64,000 nt of DNA, from NCBI GenBank assembly GCA_020091685.1, contig CM034594.1, positions 41,486,015 through 41,550,014 of the forward strand. Reading direction: 5' to 3'. This DNA comes from Lutjanus erythropterus. Taxonomy: Eukaryota > Chordata > Actinopteri > Lutjaniformes > Lutjanidae. Positions 23,201 through 35,200 of this stretch are shown here, piece by piece. How positions within the stretch are numbered: position 1 is the first letter of the stretch; each line of letters begins with the position of its first letter. Position numbers and translations under genes: made by a program. The notes below the pieces were generated by a model. That model saw only the letters and a program-made list of their open reading frames with translations, was not told the origin of the DNA and made no database searches.

Positions 23201-26200
23201 GTGGTTACAACTAATGAATAAATGAAAGAAGAATCAATTTTATTCATCACCAACAATGATACATAGTATAGTGGAATTTGATGTCTGCATTTCAACCCAT
23301 TCCTGAGGAACAGTGAGCAGCCATTGGTGACATACGGGGTTCGTAGCAAAGGTTGTCGTAGGCAGCGGGACTTGATAGAGTTCTTGAGGACGTTTCGCCT
23401 CTCTTCCAAGAAGCTTCTTCAGTTCTGACTAACTGGTTGGAAGTTCAGGTATTAAACCTATGTGGGGTCGTTAACACCTTAAGGGGCATGCGACTCATGA
23501 GCCCGCCCTTCCATTGTGTTAACTGTCAGGGTCACCTGGGGGGAAGTGTGAATGACAGTCGTTAAGGTCTCTTGTGAGTCACTGACTCACACTGCCATCA
23601 TGTGAGTCATCAGAGTCACAGTTGTGTCTTAGACCTCCTCCTCTGTTGAGGGATGGCCATCCTAGGTTAACATAAATGGCCTATTTTATTCCTCTCTCAA
23701 ACCATCTGTCTTCCCTGGCCAGAATACGGACGTTGCCATCTTCAAAGGAGTGTCCCTTGGCTTTAAGGTGTAGGTGGACTGTTGAGTCCTGACCTGAGGA
23801 ACTGGCTCTCCTGTTTTGTGCTATGCGCTTATGCAGCGGTTGTTTTGTCTCCCTGATGTACAGGTCTGAGCACTCCTCATTACACTGGACTGCAAACACT
23901 ACACTTTCCTGCTTGTGTCTGGGTGTTCTGTCCATGGGGTGGTCACGCTTTTGCCTCAGGGTGTTGTAGGCAGGTGTTAATGACCCTGCAGAGGTTTAAT
24001 ACCTGAACTCCCAACCAGTCAGTCAGAACTGAAAAAGCTTCTTAGATGAGAGGTGAAACGTCTTCAAGAACAACCCCTCTACCTCCTGAGCCACAGCCGC
24101 CACAAAATGTGTAAAATTTCAGCTTCCACCAGGCTCTACAGTGCTGCTTTCACTGTGTGTAACTTCACTGGATCTGGAAGGAAATCTACTGAATTTGTAA
24201 TATGATAAGTGAAGTTGTCACAGGTTTTGATAATAGCAAATAGTGACAGACTCTGATGCCTTTGGTAAGCATAGGAGATGGGACAAATAGCCAACATTCT
24301 TACATGGTCTGTGATGTTGTAGAACTTCATGAGACACTTCAAGGTAGCTGAGACGATGGCACTGTGGAAAAAAATGTATATATTGTAAACACATTAGTTA
24401 CTGAATTGAAAAACTACCTTTAAATTAGGCTGTACAGATAGAAAATCATCAAACACAACTATTTACCTGCTTCCAGCGAGGCCCTTCATTAAAACACAGA
24501 GAAATAATGTCATCATTACATAACACTTTCACATTTGTGTTTTGAATCGTTTTTCAGCATTTGAACGGATTCTCACCACTTGCCGAGGAATGTTGGTGTC
24601 GTACTTCAGTGTGAAGTTCTGCTTTGTCAAAGCAATACTGCAGCCAAAAAAAAAAAACACACAGCAGCAGACACTGAATGAGCCCGAGCGGGGAAAGTGA
24701 CTGTCCCTATATGTGAGTGTCCTTAACAAATGACAACACAAACCAAAATAATGTCTTCTGCAGTGATTTGAAGCTTTTGCTTCATGTATTGTTAGTCTGA
24801 CAAATAGGGCCTATACATCTTATGTGCTTTAAAACTTGTCACCTCAAGGGCCAAGAGTATACAAGATAGTGAAAAGTAGTTCTTTATTGTTTGGGAAAGT
24901 TTCAGCAGTGTCCATGGTGATATTAGAGCATTTGGTAGGAACTGCACTTATAAAGGGTAAAGAGATATGCTAATGCTAATACTTGCTTGATTTGAATGTA
25001 ATTAAAGATCTGTATTCCAGTTATCTGCTTCTGATAAAAAATATACACAACCGCTTCTCAGTCCCTCCAGGAAGTTGCCACGTTGTGATTGCAACAATTA
25101 AAGCAAATTCAGCCAATCCCTGTGAATTCTGCACCACTCTGCAAGTGCGTCCAATAACCCCAACTTTTATGCAACTTTGACCAACCGTTGTAGTTTCCCA
25201 CGAGTTCCAGCAATCATAGCAACCCCCCTCACCAAGATCATACATATACTGTGCGTCTAAATGAACCTGCTCAGTGTTTTATTGTTTACTAGTTTGTTGT
25301 ATTATTTATTTAATTAATTAATTTATTATTTAATAGTTATTGACCTTTATCAATGCTCTGTGTACTTTTATTTTATTTTTTTTATTATTTTGTGCTGGTT
25401 TGAATTTTAGCTCCAATATTTTGCTTCTTTGTGAAATATCCCCCAAGTGAACTTCTTCATTTGGATTTAGAGCATATTTTGTTAAAATTTTTGTAATCCT
25501 GAGTCTTTCCAGTAAGATTAGATGGAACACTCATTCCTCATGGAATAAGTTGTCTCTGATTTCTAATTAAATATACAAAAAAGCGATTAAAGAAATTAAA
25601 AAAAAAAAAAAAAATCAACTTTTTTTGGTGCAATTTTCACTTGTTGCTGCAATTTCTTTGCAAAAATGATGGCACAACGATGGCAACATGCATCACAATT
25701 TTTTTAAAAACCTGCTGTGAAATGAGAAATTTTAGGCCGCAACAATCGCCAAAAAAGCCTGCAAAATCCTGGAGGGACTGTCTCGTAACAAATAACAAGA
25801 ATCACAGTGTCTCAGTTACTGATCTCACCCTTGTTTGGAACAGAACTGGTAGAACTTCTTACAGGTGGCCTGCAGCAGCCGCAGACCTCCCAGGTACCTG
25901 CAGTGGACGATGAACAGAATATTGTCAAAGAGCCTGAAAGTCTCTGATATATTTTTCAGCTCGCTGCGTGTACGCACCCTTCTTTCCTGCTGATGCAAAA
26001 CAGATCCTGCAGGCTTCCAAACTCTGTGGGGTCATTGAGCGGATGAGGGAGTAAAACCTGCAGAGTCACAGAAATTCACATGACTCTGCACCTTTTTCCC
26101 TGATTAAAGTGTTTTAGCTTATGAGCGGACGTAGACGTGTGCGTTACCAAAGTCTGGCTCTCCACTAGAGTGACCTCGGCCCAGAAGTTGGAGATGGACA

Positions 26201-29200
26201 TGGCGATGGTTTTCCCGTTGAAGCCGTCTGAGGGATTTCCCATTAATCCGACCCTGTGAGTCATCACATATTTGCAAGCGAATTCTTTCAGCATCTGTCA
26301 GGCTCTAACATTCAAGCGCTCTTGTTGTGAGTTACAAAGGAGAATGAGGCTTTTATTTGTGAAGAAAAAAACAGCAATCTGCACTCAAGTGAAGTGAGAG
26401 TCATCTGTGTTTTCTTACCTGGCGTATGATCGACATGTGATTGGTTTGGCAGGATTGTCTTGTTGCTTGGTGGAGTAGTGGGTGAGCCACTTGGTGTAGT
26501 CTGACAGACCCTGAGATGTCAAGAGGAAGTGTGTTATTAGAGGAAACAAAACTACAAGAGGGTTTTTTTTATACACAAACCCACAGCTGCAACAGAAAAA
26601 CAGCATCCAGTGCCTGTGTGGGTGCAGTGTAGAGTCAGCCAACTTGCCCTTAATATTAGAAGAAATATTAAAGGGAAAGTTCAACCTCAAAATCAAAAAT
26701 ACATTTTTCCCCTGGCCTGTTATGCTGTTTATCCATCTGGATATTTTTTGGCATGTTTTGCAAATATCTGCCTCCCCTCCAATATAATGCGGCTAAAAGG
26801 CAGCTGGTTTTTGGTTCTCAAAGCACCAAAAACACATTTGAAAAATCTAAAACCAGTGTCTCTTTCCAAGAATCATGACCCAGTAATTCAGGATAATCCA
26901 AATGTAGGAACTACTTTCTTTGTAGTAGAAAGAAAGTAGTTCTGATAGATTTTAAAATGGTTCCAGTAGATTATACTGCAGAAAGAAAGTAGTTATTCTC
27001 CAAACTCTATGTGCAATTCTCAAATTCACACTTGATTTTCACATATTATATGCATTTCCAGTGGAGTACATTGGTTTTGTAATGGTTTGTATTACTCTTA
27101 AATGCACGTATCAACATGCTCACTGAGAAAAAACCTTAGAATGCACAATAATGCACTCAATCATCCTAACTTTTCATATCTTTCAGTAGTCTGGCATCAT
27201 CATATATGTGCAGTTTTATGTAGGGACTACTTTCTTTCTACAGTAGAATCTCCTGGAAATACTTTCTTTCTAATGCAAAAAAGTAGTTCCTACATCAAAC
27301 TGCTCACAACAAGGTCTGTGGATTATCTTGAGTAATGAGGTCATGATTTCTGGAAAGAGACATTGCTGTTGAGTTTTCAAATGTTCTTTTGGTGTTCCAT
27401 CTAATTCCATTATACTGGCAGACCTCTCCTCTACAGCTGATATCTCCATAATTCACAACTCGAATTGAAACTATCTAGGTGGATAAACAGCACCACAGGT
27501 AAGAGGACAAAAATGTATTTTTGAATTTAGGCTGAACTGTCCCTTTAAACAGTAATAAAGAGACATTTTACTTTCGAATCATACACTTTTCACACAGGAG
27601 TTAAACGCTTTGAGTGAGTGACTGAAGCCTTTGGCAGAACAAATGAAGTGTTGTGCTGCTCAGTGCAAACAGTGACTGCTGTCTGTGTTTTGAGAACTGC
27701 AACAGTGTTTCTGCAGTTGAAAAAAAAAAACTATAAGAAACTTATTCTCCAGGACCAATAACATGCACTCAGATTCATCTAGTGTAGACTTTCCTCTGAA
27801 GTGACAGCGGATATTTTGAGCAACAGTGCCCAGTTTGCAGGTGATGTCACATTACATGATTTCTGAGTAATGCTTCAACACACTGCAATATGCTTTGATT
27901 TATAAGATAAAGGGGAACTCCACCAATGTTAGAAATCAAAGTGTGTTTCCAGGTGTTGGCGAGCGTTATGTGGCTCCAGAGGGAGGAGCGTGGAGTTTGA
28001 TAAATTACCTCAAATGATGTGACTTGAGTCAGGGTCAGTTGGGTCTTAAGACTACAAGTTTGAAAAAGAAAATCTCAGGGTGTGGTGTTAGAAGTGAGCT
28101 TACCAGACCTCTGTAGCCTGCTACTAGCATTAAACACTCTCTCTGAATGGACTGTCAGCAATCCATTTTGGGTAATATAGGTGCCAGATTTTAACAAGGA
28201 AGAATGTGTGGAATAAAAAAGATGACATCTCTGATTCTGCTCCATCGACCATTGTGAGTCCAACAATGTTACTCCTGTAAAGGGACAGTTTGGATTATTT
28301 GAGGTTGGGTTGAATGAGGTAATTTTCCACAGTTAGTATATGACCCCTGTTAGGAGACGCAGCAGAAGTGCTGGTGTAGGAAGCAAAACAAAAAGAAATC
28401 AACATCAGTTTAAGTGTACACTGTATTTAGAATATTTTCCCTGCTTTACCTTGCCATCCAACATTTATCTTCCTACACCAGTGCTCCTCTTCTGCTTCTT
28501 CAAAGTGAGGACATACCAAGCACTGCAGGTAATACACCGACTAAAGATAAAAACCTGATACAACCCACCTTTAAATAATCCAAAGTATTCCAGAATGATC
28601 ATCAATCTTCCTATACAGAACAAACTAAATGTAAAATTAATAATGGTCATCTTCGGGGGTTCATCTCTTGCCTTCATCCATTATAATCTATGAATTTGAA
28701 GGAAACGCTCTGCGACAAAACAACATAAAGCACAGCTGATGAACTGATTGAAGAATACAAACCACTTGTCCGATGAGCTGGAAGCCTGTAGGAAGCTTCA
28801 TCCCAAACACGTCCAGCTGCTTCTCATTAATGAGCCACTCCTGAAGAGAAAGGAGCCATAAGAGTAACTGGTTATTACTCAATCAATTCATGATTCAGGC
28901 ACTGATGTCATTTGGGTTTGGTAAAATAGGCCTGCACATAATCTACTAAGTGATCTGAGTTTTACCATCATTATGATTAAACAGATTAAACTGAAATCAC
29001 AGCAATTAGAATCAATCTTCCCTATTAAACACAATGGTTTGTCTAATAATTGTCTATGAAGTTACACAGCAGATCTAATATCAGTAGTTAATTTAACTTG
29101 TATAAGAAAACTCAGTTTAATTAAGCTGGTGAAAGCTTATGGTCTCGTGACTTTGAGAAGTAAGGGCATTCAGGTGTAAGTCAACCTACATGATATAACA

Positions 29201-32200
29201 ATAAGGAAAAGTAATAATTTATTCTGAAATAACTTATTGAATAAACACTTACGAACCCAGAATCGTCCAAAGCTCCTGTCTGTGGCTTGAGGCTGCAGGT
29301 TGAGGAAGTCAGACAGGTAGGACAGTGTGTCTCTCTGGATGCAGTAAAACACCACGCTGGCCAGCCGTGATTCTGTCAGCCCCTCCTGCGGCTTCTCCAA
29401 GAAGCGAGTTATCCTGATCAACGAAACCACAACAGATTAAAATCAAATCTGCAATGTAGTTCTGAACCACCACACAGAGCCTGTTTACACCTGGCATCAG
29501 CATGCATCCTGGGTGATCAGAGCACAAGTGGACAGCTCTAAGCAGAGGCGTGAATGTACCCAGGACACACTGAGATCTGATTACTCAGACCACATTCGGA
29601 GGTTGTGTGGCCACGCCATGTGTCCTCATCCACAGTGAGAAAACTCCCACACAACTAACATCCTTTGCATAAGTCCACATGAAACAGCTGTCTGATTTCC
29701 ATGCGGTTCACTGTGATGCAAATTATGTTCTTGGGCTCTCAGCAGACCATTCAATTAGTAAGTCCAATATCCCCAGACTCCCTTTAAAAACTGCACAGTT
29801 TTGAGGTTTGTTGCATGAGGAGAAGGCTACCTTTGAAAAATGGCTCAAGCAAATTCTTAATCAGTTAAGCCTTCTTTTGTGTTCAGTGATAAATGCAATA
29901 TATTGAGATGTTTTTTCCCTTGTAAAAACTTTGTATCACTTTGTTGTGGCATCGATGTAGAGGTGACTACTCCTGGCTGAAGTGCTGATATTTAGCAGCT
30001 AGGTATTTGATCTGAAGCTGTTTTCACTGATGTCATTATCTACACTTAATCTATGAAAAAAAGATAACATTTTAATGGCGGTAAATATGTTAAACTTTAC
30101 AAATACCGTAAACGCTAACCAATACAGGCTACCTCTGTCACCTGTGCAGAAAGTTCCCAGACCACCTAAAAAAAAAAAAAAAATCAGGCAATTTTCTGAG
30201 TTACTGAATTAGGAGAAACTTTACAAACGTTGTGAAACTTTGCCTACAACAAATTCAAAATTATTTGGCCCTTTCTTTTAAATTCAGCAAATTATTTGTG
30301 TGAAGTTATCTCTGTCTTTGTGTAAGAAACACTGGACCTCATGCAAAAACATTTTTTGAATTCTTGAATTTTTCTGACAGTTTTTCATAATAAGTGTTCA
30401 TACAAACACACCACATCAGATTCAGCCAATGCTTGTAACCTCAGATAATGGTGTTAATGATCCACCTGTGTGTATTCCAGTGCACATGCATGAGACTCGT
30501 TAATTAGCATAATTAATGCCTCAATAATACCATATATGGCTGCAATTCCTGCCTCATGAAAATGACAACAAAGAGTAAAAAGAGGAACTTTACAAGTTTA
30601 GAGTTTGATGTTCTACTTTCAGAGATCCATGAAGGAAAGTTCAACATTTTAACAGCGTCAGCAGTGGAATTAAGGAACCTGATAAAGCCAAGGAACAGAA
30701 AAAATGAGATGGTTCGATGAGTGCAGTGGGTGGAGAGGGTGAAGACGAAGTCTGATTCACAGAGATGGATGAAAAGTATAATCTGTCTCATAATAGAAGT
30801 GAAGGCAGGATCTGACAGTAGGTAATCACCATTTTAAATTAATGATTATATCATTAGGCTGTATGGATCATTTTTGTAATACAAAATATAGTCAAACAGG
30901 ATAAGGTCTACATGATTATTAAGTGTAATTTAGGATTTTCAAACTCAAAGTTGTTTTGAAGTGATGAAATATGCAGTCATTTGTGGAAAACGTTAGTTTG
31001 GATAACCAGGGCTCTGCAACCTGTGGCTCTTTAGCTCCTCTCCTGTGGCTCTCTGTGGCTTTGACAAAAGATTATATGGAAATAAATAAGAGTTAATCTT
31101 TAACATTTAAATTTCCAGCTATCACTGTTGTAGGTCAAAAGTGATTCTTGTATTGTCCAATTATAAAAATTAGGGATGTCCCGATCCGATCACGTGATCG
31201 GAAATCAGGGCCGATCACGTGATTTTCGGGTGGAAATGATCAGATTTAACCTTACAAAACAACAAGCATGGCCATGTTCACATTTTAAATTCATCCTGAG
31301 GTACAAAGAGATTGTCAAATGGAATGACAATAGCTTAATTTTAATTTTAATAAGTTCCACAACATCAATATTCATTGTTGCACAGACGGAAACAACACCA
31401 TAAACGTCACAATTTACAGCAAGTGGGGAATTCAGACAACATAGTAGTAGTGAGCTGGTAGTTAGTAGGCTAACGCAGGGCAAACGTGTCACCTCGGGAC
31501 GGTGAAAATGTCTGCAGTTTGGGGGTATTTTAAACTGGACAGCGAAGGCAGTGCAACAGCCACTTGTAATGTGTGCAAACTGGGCATTTCGCGTAGTGGA
31601 AATGTGGATGTGTTCTCTTTTTTTCTTATTATTATTATTAATGCATTGCTGAAGTATCGGATTGGGACTCGGTATCAGCAGATACTCAAAATCAAGTGAC
31701 TTGGACTCAGGGGCAAAAAAATGTGATCGGGACATCCCTAATAAAAATGTTTGGGTAGGAGCTGCCTGGACTCACAGTGATAGGAACAAGTGGACTCAAA
31801 AAACACAAAAGCTCAGAGATGTTCTCTTTTAAAACAATTAAAATGCCTTTATTGTCACGGTATGATCATGTTAAACTTTAAAGTCTTAAGGTCTTTGTGA
31901 TTTATAAATAAAAATTTGTAGCCTATTCACCAAATTAAAAAAAATGGTTCTAATGTTTCATCAACTAAAATGTAGACAAGCTATGGATGCCAAATACAAA
32001 AAAGACTTCAGGAGAAAATATACAAATAGTTGTGGCTTTAGACAGATTTTTCTGTCTTTTTTGGCTCTTTTGAGGGTAAAGGTTGCAGACCCAACCTAAC
32101 AGTAGCAGACTAACTGTGCATGACTCCATGGGAGGTCTGGACCACTCGTAAACCTTGTTTGTACCTGTAATAAAATTCAAAATTCAAATAAAATGGTGAA

Positions 32201-35200
32201 TGTGGGTAATTCTCCTAAATCACTCATACAAGACAACTTAAGAGCATATCTGTTCGGGGGACACGTGACCTGTAAGCAAGATGGCTGCTTAGCTTTGTCG
32301 CTCTCGGCCCGTCCTCCCCAATTCATGTAATTAAACAGTCAATTAAACTTCTTCCGCGCTTTACACACAAGCTTTTGAAAATGCAGTCGCAGAGGAACAA
32401 ACAATTCCGGGCCTCCAAGCTAACCGACACCAATTTGAGTGAAAGCTCAGCTGACCCGAACAGTGGTACGGAGGATAAAGTAGCTAGCACGATCAAGTTA
32501 GCTATGTCCGAGCAGCGGCAATTCATGGAAGACAAGTTCTCTGAACTGAACGACACACTTGACAAGCTGCGCCACGACATCTCCACCTGTACAAAGGATG
32601 TGTCTAAACTGCGCTCTGACACTGTAAGTCTTTCCAAGCGTATGGACAGCACAGAGAAGACCAGCAACGACAACAGGTGTAAGATAACGGAGCTGGAAAC
32701 CAAACTCAGTGATTTGGAGGATCGGAGTCGCCGCAATAACATACGAATCCGAGGGTTACCCGAAGGCGCGGAAGGGTCCAACGCCTGCCAGTACATAGCC
32801 ACATCCCTTTCCAAGTGGTTCCCTTCTTTAAGTGACCAGAATATTAAAATTATGAGAGCTCACCGCATTGGACCCCAACGTGGCAACCCATCCTCCTCAT
32901 CCAGGACACTCATCATGCTTCGCTTTTCCGACCGCGACCGGATTCTACAGGCCGCCCGACGTTCTCCCCTGAAAGTCGGCAGCAAAGACATCATCTTCTC
33001 GGCGGATTACAGCAACTACACGGTTACCCGTCGTCGCGAGTTTTCCACATCCATTGAGGCTGCGAGGAACCTGGGATTCCAGACGTTCCTATTGTACCCC
33101 GCCAGGCTGAAACTGATCCGGGGATCTGCTCAACATGTTTTCAACACTCGCCAGGAAGCTGAAGACTTTATTAACTGTCAAAAGGATAAGGATGACTAGG
33201 ATTGATAACCTGTGGTCACAACTGCCATTGGGTCACCTTTTCTGGTTCGTCTTCTCGCTGTGTGAAAGCGAGCACCAACAGTTAAGTGTGTGAGCTGCCT
33301 CTGATGTATTTTTACTCTTAACATCAGCAATTGTTACGATACTTATTCTATGGTGTTTAGATAATTAAGAACTTATAGCGGAATCACTAATTTTTTGCAT
33401 TTTACTTTTTTGGTCTATGTGGGTTTAATTTCTTCTATGGTTTTCATATTAAGAGGATCAGTTATTTTAACCCACATCGTTGCACTCGTTTAATTAAGTT
33501 GCTGTGATGATGCTTCTTAATTGACTGTATTTCTACTATCAGGTTGGATAGATTATTTTGTACTAGGGAGATGGGCATTGTTGATGGGGCTTAGCCAGCT
33601 TTCTCAGTGCCAGGTGTCTAATAGTAGGGGGTTTCATTTGCTGACAAGTTATACCACCAGTGGTGGTCATGGTTTTTTTTTTCTGTGTTGCTATTTGTAA
33701 CTCAGAGGGAGTCAAAGTTCATGTTGTTATATGGCGGCAGGGGGGTGGGTTTGTTTATTTTATGGCCTGGAAAACATCCTGAAAAGTTATTTATTTTTGT
33801 TGTTTACTCATCTTTCTTTTTTGATTCTTGTAGCATGGCATTGTCTGTCCACCTGGGTTTTGTCATTCAAGGTGTTATCTGCATTCATTATTTTGCTGAG
33901 ATTCTGACATGGTTTATTCTCTCTTACAACTACCAATGTTATTTCCATCATAACTACTTTACAGATTGCTACTTTTAATACAAACGGAATCAACAATCCA
34001 ATCAAGCGTACTGCTTCTTTAGACCTTCTACACAGACATGAAGTGGATGTAGCATTTATACAAGAATCTCACTTGAGAAGCAATGATGTTTCCCGCTTTA
34101 GTAACAGAAACTATTATGTGGCTGCCTCTAGCTCTTTTACATCTAAAACCAGAGGCTCATTGGTGGTGTTAAGACGTTCTTTGTCACTAACCATCTTGGA
34201 GAACTATGGGGGTGGGGATGGTCGTGTCTCCTATATCAAAACAAATATTGCTGGAAAAAAGGTGGCATTTGTATCTGTTTATGCACCTAATGATTTTGAC
34301 CCTGACTTTTTTACACACTTAACAGTCCTTTTATCCAATATGCAGGATTTCTCACTTGTACTGGGTGCGGATATGAATGCCACTGTTAACTCTGTCCTTG
34401 ATCGTTCAAGATGTCCGAGTCAGCAGTCTCAAAGTCCTTCTTCTGCCACCCTGAATAAACTCATCACAGACCTGAGCCTTACCGATACATTTCGAGCTAT
34501 TAACCCTTCAGTGAAACAATATAGTTTCTACTCGCATAGACATCAGACTTATTCTCGTATTGATTATGTATTCGTCTCTGCCTCACTGATATCAGAAATT
34601 CACAGTGCAATAATATTACCGACCTCTCTTTCTGACCATAGTATTATGTTATCCAAAATTACCCTGAGGGATACACCTAAAAAAGCTGCCTGATGGCGTC
34701 TCAAGGTTTCATTGTTAAGCAACAAAAAATTCTGTGAGTTTTTCAGGAGTGAGTTACGTGAATTCGTGTCATTAAATGTGGGCTCTGTTGATGATCCTTG
34801 CATGTTCTGGGGTGCTTTGAAAGGCTTTATAAGGAACACTGCATTATCTTTCTCATCTCATCAAAGTAAGGTCAGATTGGCTAAAATAAATTAACTGGAG
34901 GCAAAATTGACTGAATTGGAGCAAAAACAACAAGCAATATTTAGTGACAGCCTAAAACTAACCATTAATGTAGTACGTTCTGAACTGAACTCGCTGTTGA
35001 GACAGAGAGCAGAATTTTTAATGTTGAGGACAAGGAGGAACTATTATTTCAATGGCCCTAGACCTAGCCATCTTCTTGCTTTAAGGTTAAGGCAAAATGA
35101 AAAAGTTGCAAACATCACATCAATTAATTCTGCAGGTGGCCTTCTAACAAGCCCTGAAGATATTAATACAGAATTTAGAGGGTTTTTCTCTAGCCTTTAT

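Larger units (their letters stand above)
17241..26510 (-). other. gkup: gkup C-terminal GHMP kinase half (exons 9-23)
   Basis: Exons 9-23 encode residues 253-621. All three GHMP signatures are visible: an N-terminal RVGLMGNPSDGFNGKT, the phosphate-binding GLAGSSA loop at about 389-395, and the C-terminal LPGSGGAVVG near 573-582. The segment YDTNIPRQ just before the loop, and AGLQDRVVQVYEGLVYMDFS near 437-456, closely resemble plant glucuronokinases as I remember them. The final exon ends in TAA at 17241-17243. I see no canonical AATAAA on the minus strand in the next 300 bases. Confidence 0.8.

Noticed and set aside
31010-32092. Target-site duplication TGGATAAC / AACCTAAC for the GGGCTCTGCAACC element
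   Set aside because: Only four of eight positions agree, so I rely on the comparison with copy A instead.
32323-32814. 163-codon minus-strand frame
   Set aside because: It is antisense to LINE ORF1.
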